DNA of 64,000 nt from Cellvibrio japonicus Ueda107 (lineage in GTDB: Bacteria; Pseudomonadota; Gammaproteobacteria; Pseudomonadales; Cellvibrionaceae), in the NCBI RefSeq assembly GCF_000019225.1, contig NC_010995.1:2674501-2738500 (forward strand), written 5' to 3'. Each line of letters starts with the position of its first letter. Position 1 is the stretch's first letter. A model generated the notes under the pieces. It was not told the DNA's origin. It did no database searches and worked only from the letters and a program-made list of their open reading frames with translations. Both the position numbers and the translations under genes were made by a program. Shown in pieces: positions 8,374 to 16,727 of the stretch.

Positions 8374-8589
8374 CTAAAACACAGCCACCGACACTTCGGT
8401 GGACTTAATCAGGGCAACGACTTCCTTACCGACAACCAAGCCCAGGTCATCCACTGAACGCGTTGTGATTACTGAAGTAATAATGCCCGCCGGTGTTTCT
8501 ATATCGACTTCGGACACCACCGAGCCCCGGACAATTTCCTTGATCTTGCCGTGGAATTGATTGCGAACATTCACTGCGCTGATAGCCAT
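8374..8589 (-). CDS. ssuF: SsuF-like TOBE/Mop-domain protein
   Basis: 71 residues forming a single TOBE (Mop) domain of the kind that binds molybdate or other oxyanions (AISAVNVRNQFHGKIKEI, then GSVVSEVDIETPAG and a hydrophobic end). Pseudomonads carry a small molybdopterin-binding-type gene, ssuF, at the end of ssuEADCBF. The position here, 24 bp after an ssuB-like gene behind ssuE, is the same. Its role in sulfonate use is not understood at the molecular level. It is cytoplasmic, with no signal peptide. The symbol rests on context plus domain, so a generic molbindin is possible. Confidence 0.75.
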   Translation of the reverse strand: MAISAVNVRNQFHGKIKEIVRGSVVSEVDIETPAGIITSVITTRSVDDLGLVVGKEVVALIKSTEVSVAVF

Positions 8590-8612
8590 AATATTTTTAC
8601 CTTAAAACCTAT

Positions 8613-9449
8613 TCACCAGGATAAACGAACTTCGCCCAAACGGCCGAAATCCACAAATGTTGGCGCAGGTACCTTACTGGTATCCTCGCCGCTGATCTCC
8701 GCCAATGCCTGGCGTTTGATACTGTTAAATTGTGCGCTATTGCGATCGCGCGGATGGGGACTGGGCACACTGATGACACGTTTGATACGCCCGGGATTGG
8801 GCTCCATCACCACAATGCGATCCGCCAGGAATACCGCCTCTTCCACATCGTGGGTTACCAGGATCATGGTGATATTTTCCTTGCGCCAAATATGCTGCAG
8901 CTCCTGTTGCAGATAACCGCGTGTCATGGCATCCAGTGCACCAAAAGGCTCATCCAGCAATAAAACATCGGGGCGATTGACCAGGGCCCGGGCAATAGCA
9001 ACACGCTGCGACATACCGCCGGAGAGCTGGTGGGGCCAGGCATTCTCAAACCCCTGTAATCCCACCAATGCAATATGTTGCTGCACCAGGTCTTTTTTCT
9101 CTGCGACAGAGGCTGAGGAGTTTTTCAAAGCGATGCCCACGTTATCAGCCACGGTTAACCAGGGCAGCAGGCGATGTTCCTGAAATACAATACCGCGCGT
9201 TAGGCTTGGGCCAGTTACGGCAGCCCCGCCCAGGGAAATTTCACCGGAGTAATCTACATCCAGGCCCACCAGCAAACGCAGCAGTGTGGATTTCCCGCAA
9301 CCACTACTGCCCAAAATGCTGACGAACTCTCCCGGCAATACTGTGAGGTTAATATCCTTGAGAACTTCCAGGGACGAACCCTGGTGATGAAAATGTTTAC
9401 CAATATTCTTTAAACGAAGAACCCGATCCTGGATGTGATGTACCACCAT
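8613..9449 (-). CDS. ssuB: ABC transporter ATP-binding protein, SsuB-like
   Basis: 278 residues, the ATPase of a sulfonate/taurine/nitrate-type importer. Walker A GSSGCGKST is near residue 48, the Q-loop is FQEHRLLPWLTV, the signature LSGGMSQRVAIARAL and Walker B LLLDEPFGALD; VTHDVEEAV is the switch region. The LLPWLTV and GALDAMTR segments are typical of the SsuB/TauB/NrtD group. The ATG overlaps the stop of ssuE (TAATG), so translation is coupled. No cognate permease (SsuC) is in the window; it may lie elsewhere, or this ATPase may serve another permease. Confidence 0.87.
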   Translation of the reverse strand: MVVHHIQDRVLRLKNIGKHFHHQGSSLEVLKDINLTVLPGEFVSILGSSGCGKSTLLRLLVGLDVDYSGEISLGGAAVTGPSLTRGIVFQEHRLLPWLTVADNVGIALKNSSASVAEKKDLVQQHIALVGLQGFENAWPHQLSGGMSQRVAIARALVNRPDVLLLDEPFGALDAMTRGYLQQELQHIWRKENITMILVTHDVEEAVFLADRIVVMEPNPGRIKRVISVPSPHPRDRNSAQFNSIKRQALAEISGEDTSKVPAPTFVDFGRLGEVRLSW

Positions 9450-10021
9450 TACACCAGCGCCTCCACAGGCGTCGCTACCTCTGCAGTACGGCGATAAATA
9501 CCCGATTGCAAACGGAATACTTCCTGGATAGCAATATCGATTCGCTCCTGCACCGTTGCACTGGTTAAGTCGTACCCCTCAAAATCCGAGGCCTGGCTGT
9601 AAATCCCTGTGGGCACGGTAAAAGCCCCCAGGCTATTAAATAAGGGACGCAAATGGCTTTCCAGGATCAGCGCATGATGGGCACTGCCACCATTAGCGGC
9701 CAGGATAACAGCCTTGCCCTCCAGGGCATCGCGCTCTACCAGGTCAAACACATGTTTGAACAGGCCGGGATAAGCGGCGCGATAAACCGGAGAGGCCACC
9801 ACAAGCACATCCGCAGCTTCAATGCGTTGCAGCACCGCTTCCTGTTCAACCGGCAACTGCTGGCGATACAGTGCACCGCCAAATCCGGTCGCTACCTGCG
9901 CCAAATCAATCACCTCAGCCTCGACCTTTGCCAGGTGGGCAAAACGCTCTACGATGGCATTTACCAACCCATGGGTTTTGGAGGGACTGCTCACCCCCCC
10001 GGAAAAACCTAAAACTCGCAT
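9449..10021 (-). CDS. ssuE: NADPH-dependent FMN reductase, SsuE/MsuE-like
   Basis: The start is placed at 10021 (MRVLGFSGGVSSPSKT), which has GGAG 9 bases upstream. An in-frame start at 10042 exists but is less likely. 190 residues with a flavodoxin-like fold: phosphate-binding loop GFSGGVSSPSKT at the N terminus, VVASPVYRAAYPGLFKHVFDLV near residue 78 and ILAANGGSAHHALILE near 105, all standard for SsuE. It supplies FMNH2 to two-component monooxygenases, here presumably the SsuD-like pair at 392-2656. It is first gene of ssuE-B-F, behind a strong sigma-54-type promoter. Confidence 0.88.
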   Translation of the reverse strand: MRVLGFSGGVSSPSKTHGLVNAIVERFAHLAKVEAEVIDLAQVATGFGGALYRQQLPVEQEAVLQRIEAADVLVVASPVYRAAYPGLFKHVFDLVERDALEGKAVILAANGGSAHHALILESHLRPLFNSLGAFTVPTGIYSQASDFEGYDLTSATVQERIDIAIQEVFRLQSGIYRRTAEVATPVEALV

Positions 10022-10329
10022 AACAATTAACTCCGCGAACATAAATTCAATAATACTGTTGTAAACACCTATCCAAAATTCATGTCCAGCAATACTTGTG
10101 CCATTGAATTTTTAATGAAATATCTTCAATCGCACACAACCATTGCTGAAAAACAAACACCACCCCGCTCCGCCTGCTTAAAAACCAACATTGTTAAAAG
10201 GCATTGTGCTATTCAAAAACATCGAGCTATATGGATATAAAAAAGCATTATTTTATTTTTAATGACGATGGCCCTACTGTTTTAACAGAATTTTTACGTT
10301 ACCCGCTTAATCCACTTAAGGAAAAAATC
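10022..10329. other. Divergent intergenic region between ssuE and the rhodanese gene
   Basis: AT-rich, with no gene recognised. It contains the sigma-54-type element facing ssuE. An upstream in-frame extension of the rhodanese gene (to 10204) is possible but would bury the signal peptide. No clear promoter facing right was found. Confidence 0.5.
10088..10103 (-). promoter_or_regulatory. Sigma-54 promoter for ssuE-ssuB-ssuF
   Basis: Minus strand reads TGGCACAAGTATTGCT: 11 of 12 matches to TGGCACG-N4-TTGCW, with GG-N10-GC exact. The predicted start is near 10077, about 55 bases before the ssuE ATG. In Pseudomonas, sulfone and sulfonate genes are known to use sigma-54 through SfnR-type activators, which supports the call. 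No such activator is in the window. Confidence 0.65.
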
Positions 10330-11256
10330 ATGTCGATTTATAAATACATCAGTTATGGCCTTGGTGTTGTTCTGGTATCGATGAGTGCTGCTGCACAGGC
10401 AGCCAGTGAATACCTGGTTAGCACTGAATGGCTGGAAAAAAACCTGAACAACAAAAACCTGCGCATCCTTGAAGTCAGCGTAGACCCGGGACAATTTGAA
10501 CGCGGCCATATTCCCAATGCGAGCAATATTAATTGGCACACAGACCTGGTTGATCCGGTAAAGCGCGATATTGCCTCACGTGAAAATTTTGAAAAGCTGC
10601 TGCGTAATGCCGGCGTCAACCAGGATTCCACTGTGATCCTGTACGGCGACAACAACAATTGGTTTGCAGCCTGGGGCGCCTGGGTATTTGATGTGTACGG
10701 AGTCAAGAACGTTAAGTTGCTCGATGGCGGCCGCAAAAAGTGGGAAAGCGAATCTCGTCCACTCTCGGTAAAAGTTGCCAGTACAAAACCGGGCAATATC
10801 AAGGTAGCAGACGCTAACCAGGCATTGCGCGCCTTCCTGCCGGATGTGGTCAGTGTTGCAACGCAGGAAAATCCCGCGACCAAACTGGTAGACATTCGTT
10901 CACCCGATGAATACAACGGCAAGATTTTCGCACCGGCAGGTGTACAGGAATTGTCGGTACGTGCCGGCCATATTCCCGGCGCGGTGAATGTCCCCTGGGG
11001 CCAGGCAGTTGCAGAAGATGGCACCTTCAAGTCCCCTGAAGAACTGCGCAAGGTATATGCGGCTGTGGGTATCGATGGCACCAAACCGATTATTACCTAT
11101 TGCCGAATTGGTGAGCGCTCCAGCCACACCTGGTTCGCACTCAAGAAAATCCTGGGCTACGATGTGAAAAACTACGATGGCTCCTGGACTGAATATGGCA
11201 ACGCTGTAGGGGTCCCGGTTGCCAATGTAGCCGGCACAGTGTGGGGCGGTAAATAA
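10330..11256 (+). CDS. Exported thiosulfate sulfurtransferase (two rhodanese domains)
   Basis: The start at 10330 follows AAGGAAAAAATC and opens a signal peptide (hydrophobic YGLGVVLVSMSAAAQA, cleavage near residue 25). 308 residues with two rhodanese domains. The first is inactive (no Cys; DNNNWFAAWGAW in the loop region). The second has Cys258 in CRIGERSSHTW, the persulfide-carrying loop. Such periplasmic enzymes move sulfane sulfur from thiosulfate or similar donors. A YeeE/TsuA-type transporter follows after a terminator, which suggests a thiosulfate route. The exact donor and acceptor are unknown. Confidence 0.85.
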   Translation: MSIYKYISYGLGVVLVSMSAAAQAASEYLVSTEWLEKNLNNKNLRILEVSVDPGQFERGHIPNASNINWHTDLVDPVKRDIASRENFEKLLRNAGVNQDSTVILYGDNNNWFAAWGAWVFDVYGVKNVKLLDGGRKKWESESRPLSVKVASTKPGNIKVADANQALRAFLPDVVSVATQENPATKLVDIRSPDEYNGKIFAPAGVQELSVRAGHIPGAVNVPWGQAVAEDGTFKSPEELRKVYAAVGIDGTKPIITYCRIGERSSHTWFALKKILGYDVKNYDGSWTEYGNAVGVPVANVAGTVWGGK

Positions 11257-11283
11257 TCTATTCCCGCACCTGCTATCAACCAT

Positions 11284-11312
11284 AAAGCTCCCCCATCGGG
11301 GAGCTTTTTATT
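11284..11312 (+). terminator. Intrinsic terminator after the rhodanese gene
   Basis: AAAGCTCCCC pairs with GGGGAGCTTT around CATC, followed by TTTATTT. It lies only 15 bp before the next start, so downstream expression may depend on read-through. Confidence 0.85.
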
Positions 11313-11326
11313 TAAGAAGATAATCC

Positions 11327-12505
11327 ATGGCTTTTTTGTTATCTCCCGGGGTATTAACACGCGGCCTTGCCCTGTTGGTTGCCAGCCTGTTGATCGGTGC
11401 CAGTTGGTACCTTGCCAATCTCCATGAGCGGGAACTCTCACTCGCGCTGCTATTGGGTGCCCTGTTCGGTTTTGTATTGCAGCGTTCCAAATTTTGCTTT
11501 TTTTGCATCACACGTGATTTTGTAGCGCAGCGCAATAGCCTGGGGTTGCTGGGACTGGTTGCCGCCCTGGCAACAGGTATTTTGGGCTACAGTGCCGTTT
11601 ACGGTGCAATCCTTCCCACACCGGTTGAGGGCCGCTTGCCTCCGGATGCCCATATAGGCCCGGTATCCTGGGTACTGGTATTTGCTGCGCTGGTTTTTGG
11701 TTCGGGCATGAGCCTGTCCGGCTCCTGTATCAGTGCGCACTTGTACCGTTTGGGCGAAGGTGCCCTGGCCTCCGCTGTGGCACTTATTGGTGTCATCCTG
11801 GGTTTTATCCTTGGCTTTGCAACCTGGAATGATCTTTACCTGCGTTTTATCCAGGAGGCTCCTGTTGTATGGCTACCCCATTATTGGGGATATGGCGGCG
11901 CCTTGTTAATCCAATTGGGATTGCTGGGTTTTATTGCCTGGCTCCTGGTGAAGCATCACCGCACAGTTGATACACAACATACGCCAGTGTCTTTTTTTAC
12001 GGCATGGTTTGTAAATCGATGGCCAACCTACCTCGGTGGAATGTTGATTGGCTCTCTCGCCACAGTGGCCTATTTTCGCATTGCCCCCTTGGGGGTTACC
12101 GCCGAATTGGGCAGCCTTGCACGCACCCTTGGCAGCGAGGCCAATATACTGCCCAGCCGTCTCGAAGGCCTGGATAGTTTTTCAGGTTGCGCTACGGCCA
12201 TCAAGGAAACCCTGCTTTCCACGAATGGTGTTTTTATTGTAGGACTGGTGTTTGCTTCATTCGCGGCCAGCTTATTCAGTGGTCAGTTCGCGTTTGATCT
12301 ACCCGACCTGCGCAAAGTGTTGCGTCATTTTGTCGGAGGTATCTTGATGGGATGGGCCAGCATGACCGCGCTGGGATGTACGGTGGGCACCCTGCTGTCG
12401 GGTATTATGGCAGGCGCCTTATCTGGCTGGATATTCGCCGTATTTTGCATTATCGGCTTGTGGCTAACCCTGAAGCTGCGCACCCGGATCGCCTGGCTGA
12501 AATAA
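11327..12505 (+). CDS. YeeE/YedE-family (TsuA-like) thiosulfate/sulfur transporter
   Basis: 392 residues, strongly hydrophobic, with around ten membrane segments. The family's cysteine-bearing repeats are visible: RSKFCFFCITRDF near residue 50, MSLSGSCISAHLY near 128, LDSFSGCATAIKE near 286 and MTALGCTVGTLLSG near 348. In TsuA such conserved cysteines relay thiosulfate across the membrane by transient S-S contacts. It lies just downstream of an exported sulfurtransferase and may import thiosulfate or a related sulfur species. Family membership is firm; the substrate is inferred. Confidence 0.82.
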   Translation: MAFLLSPGVLTRGLALLVASLLIGASWYLANLHERELSLALLLGALFGFVLQRSKFCFFCITRDFVAQRNSLGLLGLVAALATGILGYSAVYGAILPTPVEGRLPPDAHIGPVSWVLVFAALVFGSGMSLSGSCISAHLYRLGEGALASAVALIGVILGFILGFATWNDLYLRFIQEAPVVWLPHYWGYGGALLIQLGLLGFIAWLLVKHHRTVDTQHTPVSFFTAWFVNRWPTYLGGMLIGSLATVAYFRIAPLGVTAELGSLARTLGSEANILPSRLEGLDSFSGCATAIKETLLSTNGVFIVGLVFASFAASLFSGQFAFDLPDLRKVLRHFVGGILMGWASMTALGCTVGTLLSGIMAGALSGWIFAVFCIIGLWLTLKLRTRIAWLK

Positions 12506-12509
12506 GAGA

Positions 12510-12560
12510 AATGGCGCCGTCAAAAATAGCGGCTAACACCCATCGCCGGGCAGCGCCATT
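12510..12560. terminator. Possible long-loop hairpin between convergent genes
   Basis: AATGGCGC (12510) pairs with GCGCCATT (ending 12560, inside the end of cysW) across a 35-base loop. There is no proper U-tract, so terminator function is doubtful. Confidence 0.3.
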
Positions 12561-13392
12561 AATGCACATCCTGTGTCTTTTGCTGCTGGAAATATTCAAA
12601 GATAAATTTCAGGATCAAAGTTAACAAAGCGATGGAAGCCAGGAGCAAGGCCGCTGTAAAGGCGCCAATGCTGTTGTAATCCTGATGCAGTAACTGCACA
12701 TGTAGCGGTAAGGTATTAGTCTGCCCGCGAATGGAACCGGAAATCACTGCCACCGAACCAAACTCACCTACCGCGCGGGCGGTTGTCAGTACAGAGCCAT
12801 AGAGTAAAGCCCATTTAATATTGGGCAGGGTTATCTGCCAAAACAAACGCCAACCATTGGACCCCAGTAAGACCGCAGCCTCCTCTTCCTCATGTCCCTG
12901 GGTCTCCATCAGTGGAATCAACTCACGCGCCACATAGGGGCTGGTCACAAAGACAGTGACTAACACAATGCCCGGCCAGGCGAATACAAATTGAATTCCA
13001 TAATCAGCCAACCAACTGCCAAGCCACCCCTGGTTGCCATACAACAATAAATAGCACAGGCCGGCAACCACCGGAGAAATAGCATAGGGAGCATCGATCA
13101 GGGCAATTAACAGGCGCCGCCCCCAAAAACGGAAACGGGTAACACACCAGGCGATCATGATGCCGAACACCATATTCACCGGCAAAGTAATTAATACCAC
13201 CAACAAGGTCAGTCGAATCGCTGCCAACATATCCTTATCAAGCAGGTTCCGGGAAAAGAGGGTCCAGCCACCCTGGAATGCGGCGAAAAATATTAGCAGC
13301 AATGGCAGTATCAAAAAAATAAAGACAACAATAAGCCCCAACCACACCAAAAGGCGGGCATAGCCGATGGGTTTGCGAGGTGTATATTTCAC
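12559..13392 (-). CDS. cysW: Sulfate/thiosulfate ABC transporter permease CysW
   Basis: 277 residues with about six membrane segments. The permease EAA loop reads EEEEAAVLLGSNGWRLFWQITLP near residue 172, followed by ARAVGEFGSVAVISG, a CysW hallmark. It starts at GTG, 5 bases after the cysT stop, so translation is probably coupled. It forms the membrane channel with CysT for sulfate delivered by the binding protein at 14280-15293. The usual ATPase gene cysA does not follow; the next gene downstream is convergent. Confidence 0.92.
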   Translation of the reverse strand: MKYTPRKPIGYARLLVWLGLIVVFIFLILPLLLIFFAAFQGGWTLFSRNLLDKDMLAAIRLTLLVVLITLPVNMVFGIMIAWCVTRFRFWGRRLLIALIDAPYAISPVVAGLCYLLLYGNQGWLGSWLADYGIQFVFAWPGIVLVTVFVTSPYVARELIPLMETQGHEEEEAAVLLGSNGWRLFWQITLPNIKWALLYGSVLTTARAVGEFGSVAVISGSIRGQTNTLPLHVQLLHQDYNSIGAFTAALLLASIALLTLILKFIFEYFQQQKTQDVH

Positions 13393-13397
13393 GGCAA

Positions 13398-14246
13398 CTA
13401 CCTAAGTTTGGGGGAGAGATAAAACCGCTGTGCGATTTGCAGCAATAACAGTAATACCAGGGATACCGTCAAAATAAACAAGGCAACGGCCGCTGCGGCC
13501 ACATAGTTGTATTCGCCAATATAGGTAAATACCATCAACGAAATCACTTCTGTGCTGTAAGGCATATTACCGGCGATAAAAATAATCGCCCCGAACTCGC
13601 CCAGGCAACGCACATAGGACAAGCCTACACCCTGCACAAAAGCCGGAAAAATATGCGGCCACACAACACGCCGGAATATTTGCCAGCGATTAGCACCCAG
13701 TGACTCTGCAGCCTCCTCAAATTCCGGTGACAAATCTTCCAGCACCGGCTGGAGACTCCTGACCACAAAAGGCAGGCTGGTAAAAAACATCGCAACCACT
13801 ATGCCATAAAACGTGTAGGAGACTTTGATATCCACAGGCGCAAGCCACTGCCCTATCCAGCCATTGGTCGCAAATAGCGCCGATAAGGTAAGGCCCGCCA
13901 CCGCTGTGGGCAAGGCAAATGGCAAGTCGATTAAACTATCGATTAGCCGCCTGCCGGGAAATTCATAGCGCACCAGGATCCAGGCCAACAGCAGACCTAA
14001 TACCCCATTAAAAAACGTGGCCACTGCCGCTGTCAGGAAGGTGACCTTAAAACTGGCCAACAGGCGCGGATCGGTAAAATAAAATACCAGCTCATTCCAG
14101 CTAATTTCCGCCGCTTTGAGTATCAGGGTAATAGCCGGCAGGAGTACGATGAGGCTCAAATAAAAAACACTCAGCCCTAGGCTGAGTGTTAATCCGGGTA
14201 AAACGCGCTTAGGTCTGGAGAGCAAACGCGACGGTGATTTCAACAA
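13398..14246 (-). CDS. cysT: Sulfate/thiosulfate ABC transporter permease CysT (CysU)
   Basis: 282 residues matching CysT over its whole length: RVLPGLTLSLG at the N terminus, DLPFALPTAVAGLTLSALFA near residue 108, EEAAESLGANRWQIF near 175 and LGEFGAIIFIAGNMPYSTEV near 212. Six membrane segments. The start is a rare TTG at 14246 with AGAGGA about 8 bases upstream; no ATG gives the conserved N terminus. A perfect terminator-like hairpin lies inside codons 20-28 (see 14160-14190). It is the second gene of sbp-cysT-cysW, 33 bp behind sbp. Confidence 0.92.
   Translation of the reverse strand: MLKSPSRLLSRPKRVLPGLTLSLGLSVFYLSLIVLLPAITLILKAAEISWNELVFYFTDPRLLASFKVTFLTAAVATFFNGVLGLLLAWILVRYEFPGRRLIDSLIDLPFALPTAVAGLTLSALFATNGWIGQWLAPVDIKVSYTFYGIVVAMFFTSLPFVVRSLQPVLEDLSPEFEEAAESLGANRWQIFRRVVWPHIFPAFVQGVGLSYVRCLGEFGAIIFIAGNMPYSTEVISLMVFTYIGEYNYVAAAAVALFILTVSLVLLLLLQIAQRFYLSPKLR
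14160..14190 (-). terminator. Terminator-like hairpin with U-tract inside the cysT coding region
   Basis: On the minus strand the arms AACACTCAGCC and GGCTGAGTGTT (11 perfect pairs, 3-base loop) are followed directly by T-rich TTTTATTT. They encode residues of the conserved TLSLGLSVF segment. It has all the parts of an intrinsic terminator about 56 bases after the start codon and could cause polarity when translation lags. Confidence 0.55.
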
Positions 14247-14279
14247 TGACGATTCCTCTCACAGACCAGGGTAATACAC

Positions 14280-15293
14280 TTACTTTTTCGCCTGGCGCAA
14301 CAATTGGTCGAGCACACCGCCAGTACCAAAATGCTCCTGGTTGATCTTGTCCCAGCTACCGAAGACATCTTCCACGGCAACCAGCTTCAACGCCGGGAAG
14401 TTGCTGGCATATTCTGCCTTAACCTTGGTATCGTGGATACGGTAGAAGAAATCGGCCAATACCCGTTGGGCGTCTTCCGTGTAGAGATAGTTCAGGTAGG
14501 CGGTTGCCACTTTTTCAGTACCCTTTTCGTTGGCAACTTTCTCTACCACAGCCACCGGGAATTCCGCCAGTACGCTGATTTTGGGCACAACGATATCATA
14601 TTTGTCTTCACCATACTGTTTGCGGATCAGGTTGACCTCTGATTCAAAGGTCAATAATACATCGCCCAATTCACGCTCGACAAAGGATGTGGTTGCGCCG
14701 CGACCACCGGTATCGAATACCACCACATTACCCAGGATTTTGCTAACGAAATCCTTGCCCTTGGCATCATCATTCTTGAACTTGTCCTTGGCATAGATCC
14801 AGGCAGCGAGGTAAGTGTAACGGGCATTACCGGAAGTTTTCGGGTTGGGGAATACCAGCTTGACATCGCTGCGTGCCAAATCATCCCAGTCTTTTATACC
14901 CTTAGGGTTACCCTTGCGCACCAGGAATGCAGTGGTGGAGTAAAAGGGTGAGCTGTTATTGGGAAATTTTTTCCGCCAGTCAGTACTCACAAAATTGCCC
15001 TTTTCATGCAGTACATCAATATCCGTTGACTGGTTAAAGGTTACCACGTCGGCCTTTAACCCTTGCAGGATAGAGGCTGCCTGCGCGGAAGAACCCGCGT
15101 GAGATTGTTGAACCACAATAGGGGTTCCGTGCTGTTTCTGCCAATGCTCCTGGAATTTGGGATTAATAACCGCAAACAGTTCGCGCGATACATCATAGGA
15201 TGCATTGAGGATTTCCTGCGCTGCACTGGCAGTACCCGAAAATACCAGCAAGGCAGCAAGTCCGAGTGCCTTCAAGCCTTTTGTGTGACTCAT
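14280..15293 (-). CDS. sbp: Periplasmic sulfate-binding protein
   Basis: The start at 15293 has AGGAG 7 bases upstream and opens a signal peptide ending TASAA (about residue 25). 337 residues of the Sbp/CysP family: ILNASYDVSRELF at the mature N terminus, VVTFNQSTDIDVL near residue 95, VRKGNPKGIKDWDDL near 130, NPKTSGNARYTYLAAW near 155 and VEREL GDVLLTFESEV near 220. It captures sulfate (possibly thiosulfate) for CysT/CysW, encoded directly downstream. Sbp and CysP are too alike to separate by eye; the symbol is chosen for length and sequence feel. Confidence 0.9.
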   Translation of the reverse strand: MSHTKGLKALGLAALLVFSGTASAAQEILNASYDVSRELFAVINPKFQEHWQKQHGTPIVVQQSHAGSSAQAASILQGLKADVVTFNQSTDIDVLHEKGNFVSTDWRKKFPNNSSPFYSTTAFLVRKGNPKGIKDWDDLARSDVKLVFPNPKTSGNARYTYLAAWIYAKDKFKNDDAKGKDFVSKILGNVVVFDTGGRGATTSFVERELGDVLLTFESEVNLIRKQYGEDKYDIVVPKISVLAEFPVAVVEKVANEKGTEKVATAYLNYLYTEDAQRVLADFFYRIHDTKVKAEYASNFPALKLVAVEDVFGSWDKINQEHFGTGGVLDQLLRQAKK

Positions 15294-15426
15294 GTTTAGC
15301 TCCTGAAAAAGAATGTGGATGTCATCGGGTAATGATTTAAACACATAAACGAAAGCGAATTTATACTGATATTTTCTATGCTTATAGCTGCCCATCCACA
15401 TGGCTCACACCAATATCAACAGCCCC

Positions 15427-16602
15427 TTAATTCTGCCTCTTACCTAAACATATTCCCCACAACAACAACCCTGCCAATATCGGCAGCCACATTAAAAATA
15501 CACACGGCAAGCCCTGGTATTGTCCAAGGATACTCCCTGCCAAGGCACCCACCAGGGAACCGGATATGGTAAATAAATTATACACACCGGAGATTTTTCC
15601 CTTGTCCATACTGACCTTGCTGAGCTGCAGGGTTTTAATCAGGCTAACCAATGCAGAGCCGCAGGCCAGCATCAGTGCACCGGCTATTAGCCCGGCAAAA
15701 TTGCTTACTAATCCCAACAATCCCAGACCCAATATGCTGAGTACATAACTGGCATTCTGCAGCCCCTGTAGTGAAAAATGATTCAGTAGATAACCCAGTA
15801 CAAAGGAGGCGCCCACCATGGCCATACCATGCAGGGTAAGCAAGCTAACCGCCTGGTTTTTTGACAGTGACAGGGCATTAACCGCGAGCACAATAATAAA
15901 CGTGGTAAACACCGTGTTAATGGCGCTGTTAATAAATTCAATCACACAGCCTTCCTTGACCACAGGGATATGCCACAACTGTTTAAGTTGGGTACCGAGG
16001 GCTTCTGATTCGGCTGATGATTCGCGAACCGGCTGTACAGTCGCTCCTGCTTCACCGGGCAGTACATTGCCACTGCCAAATACCATGACACCGAAGAGTG
16101 CTGCAATCAGTGCGTAACACCACAGGTAATCCACACTGCCCAATAATACGCTGGCCAAGAAAGGCCCCAGGATCATCATGCCAAAGGTCTGCGACCCGCG
16201 GTACCAACCCGCACGCGATACACTGACTTGCGACAGGTAATGTAAAAAAGCGCTGTTCATCGACACCACCCGGAAAGGCACGGCCAATGCAATCAATCCA
16301 CGCAGCAAGGCAATGGTGTACCAGAGGTTTACCCATGGCATCAATGCATTTAGCAACATAGGCACCAGGCTGGATATGGCGTAAATCCGCCGCGCACCAT
16401 AGCGCGCAATAATAAATCCCGCAGGCAGGGTTACCAGCAAACGCCCGATGGCTTCACATACCGCGATATAGCCTATCTGCGCATCTGTTGCTCCTTTATC
16501 CAGCGCATAAAATGTAGTCACTACCCTTCCCATACCGATGGCAATACCACCAATAATGGCGAGCAGCATAAAACGACCCAAGGTGAAATTAGCGCTCAAC
16601 AA
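15427..16602 (-). CDS. MFS transporter
   Basis: 391 residues with about twelve membrane segments in two halves, joined by a polar loop near residue 195 (VQPVRESSAESEALGTQL). The MFS-A-type loop GFIIARYGARRIYAIS follows the second segment. Substrate unknown. It lies on the same strand downstream of nothing obvious: a 126-bp gap separates it from the peroxiredoxin gene, and it is followed by the sbp promoter region. A link to sulfur metabolism is by position only. Confidence 0.75.
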   Translation of the reverse strand: MLSANFTLGRFMLLAIIGGIAIGMGRVVTTFYALDKGATDAQIGYIAVCEAIGRLLVTLPAGFIIARYGARRIYAISSLVPMLLNALMPWVNLWYTIALLRGLIALAVPFRVVSMNSAFLHYLSQVSVSRAGWYRGSQTFGMMILGPFLASVLLGSVDYLWCYALIAALFGVMVFGSGNVLPGEAGATVQPVRESSAESEALGTQLKQLWHIPVVKEGCVIEFINSAINTVFTTFIIVLAVNALSLSKNQAVSLLTLHGMAMVGASFVLGYLLNHFSLQGLQNASYVLSILGLGLLGLVSNFAGLIAGALMLACGSALVSLIKTLQLSKVSMDKGKISGVYNLFTISGSLVGALAGSILGQYQGLPCVFLMWLPILAGLLLWGICLGKRQN

Positions 16603-16675
16603 TCAGCCCCAACAAAATAACCACTATTTGATAACTCCCACACAGTGCAATAGGCAACGCACTTTTTGCTTGCGC

Positions 16676-16702
16676 AAAAAACAAGGGCGCCTAAAGCGCC
16701 CT
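16676..16702 (-). terminator. Intrinsic terminator after the peroxiredoxin gene
   Basis: Minus strand: AAGGGCGC, loop TTTAG, then GCGCCCTT followed by GTTTTTTG. Confidence 0.85.
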
Positions 16703-16727
16703 TACAAAAATAACACTGACGAATATA

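Noticed and set aside
10204..10329. An upstream in-frame extension of the rhodanese gene
   Set aside because: It would bury a clear signal peptide; the ATG at 10330 has a proper ribosome site.
12510..12560. Treating the GGCGC hairpin as a REP-type repeat
   Set aside because: Only one copy was noticed and the loop is 35 bases long.
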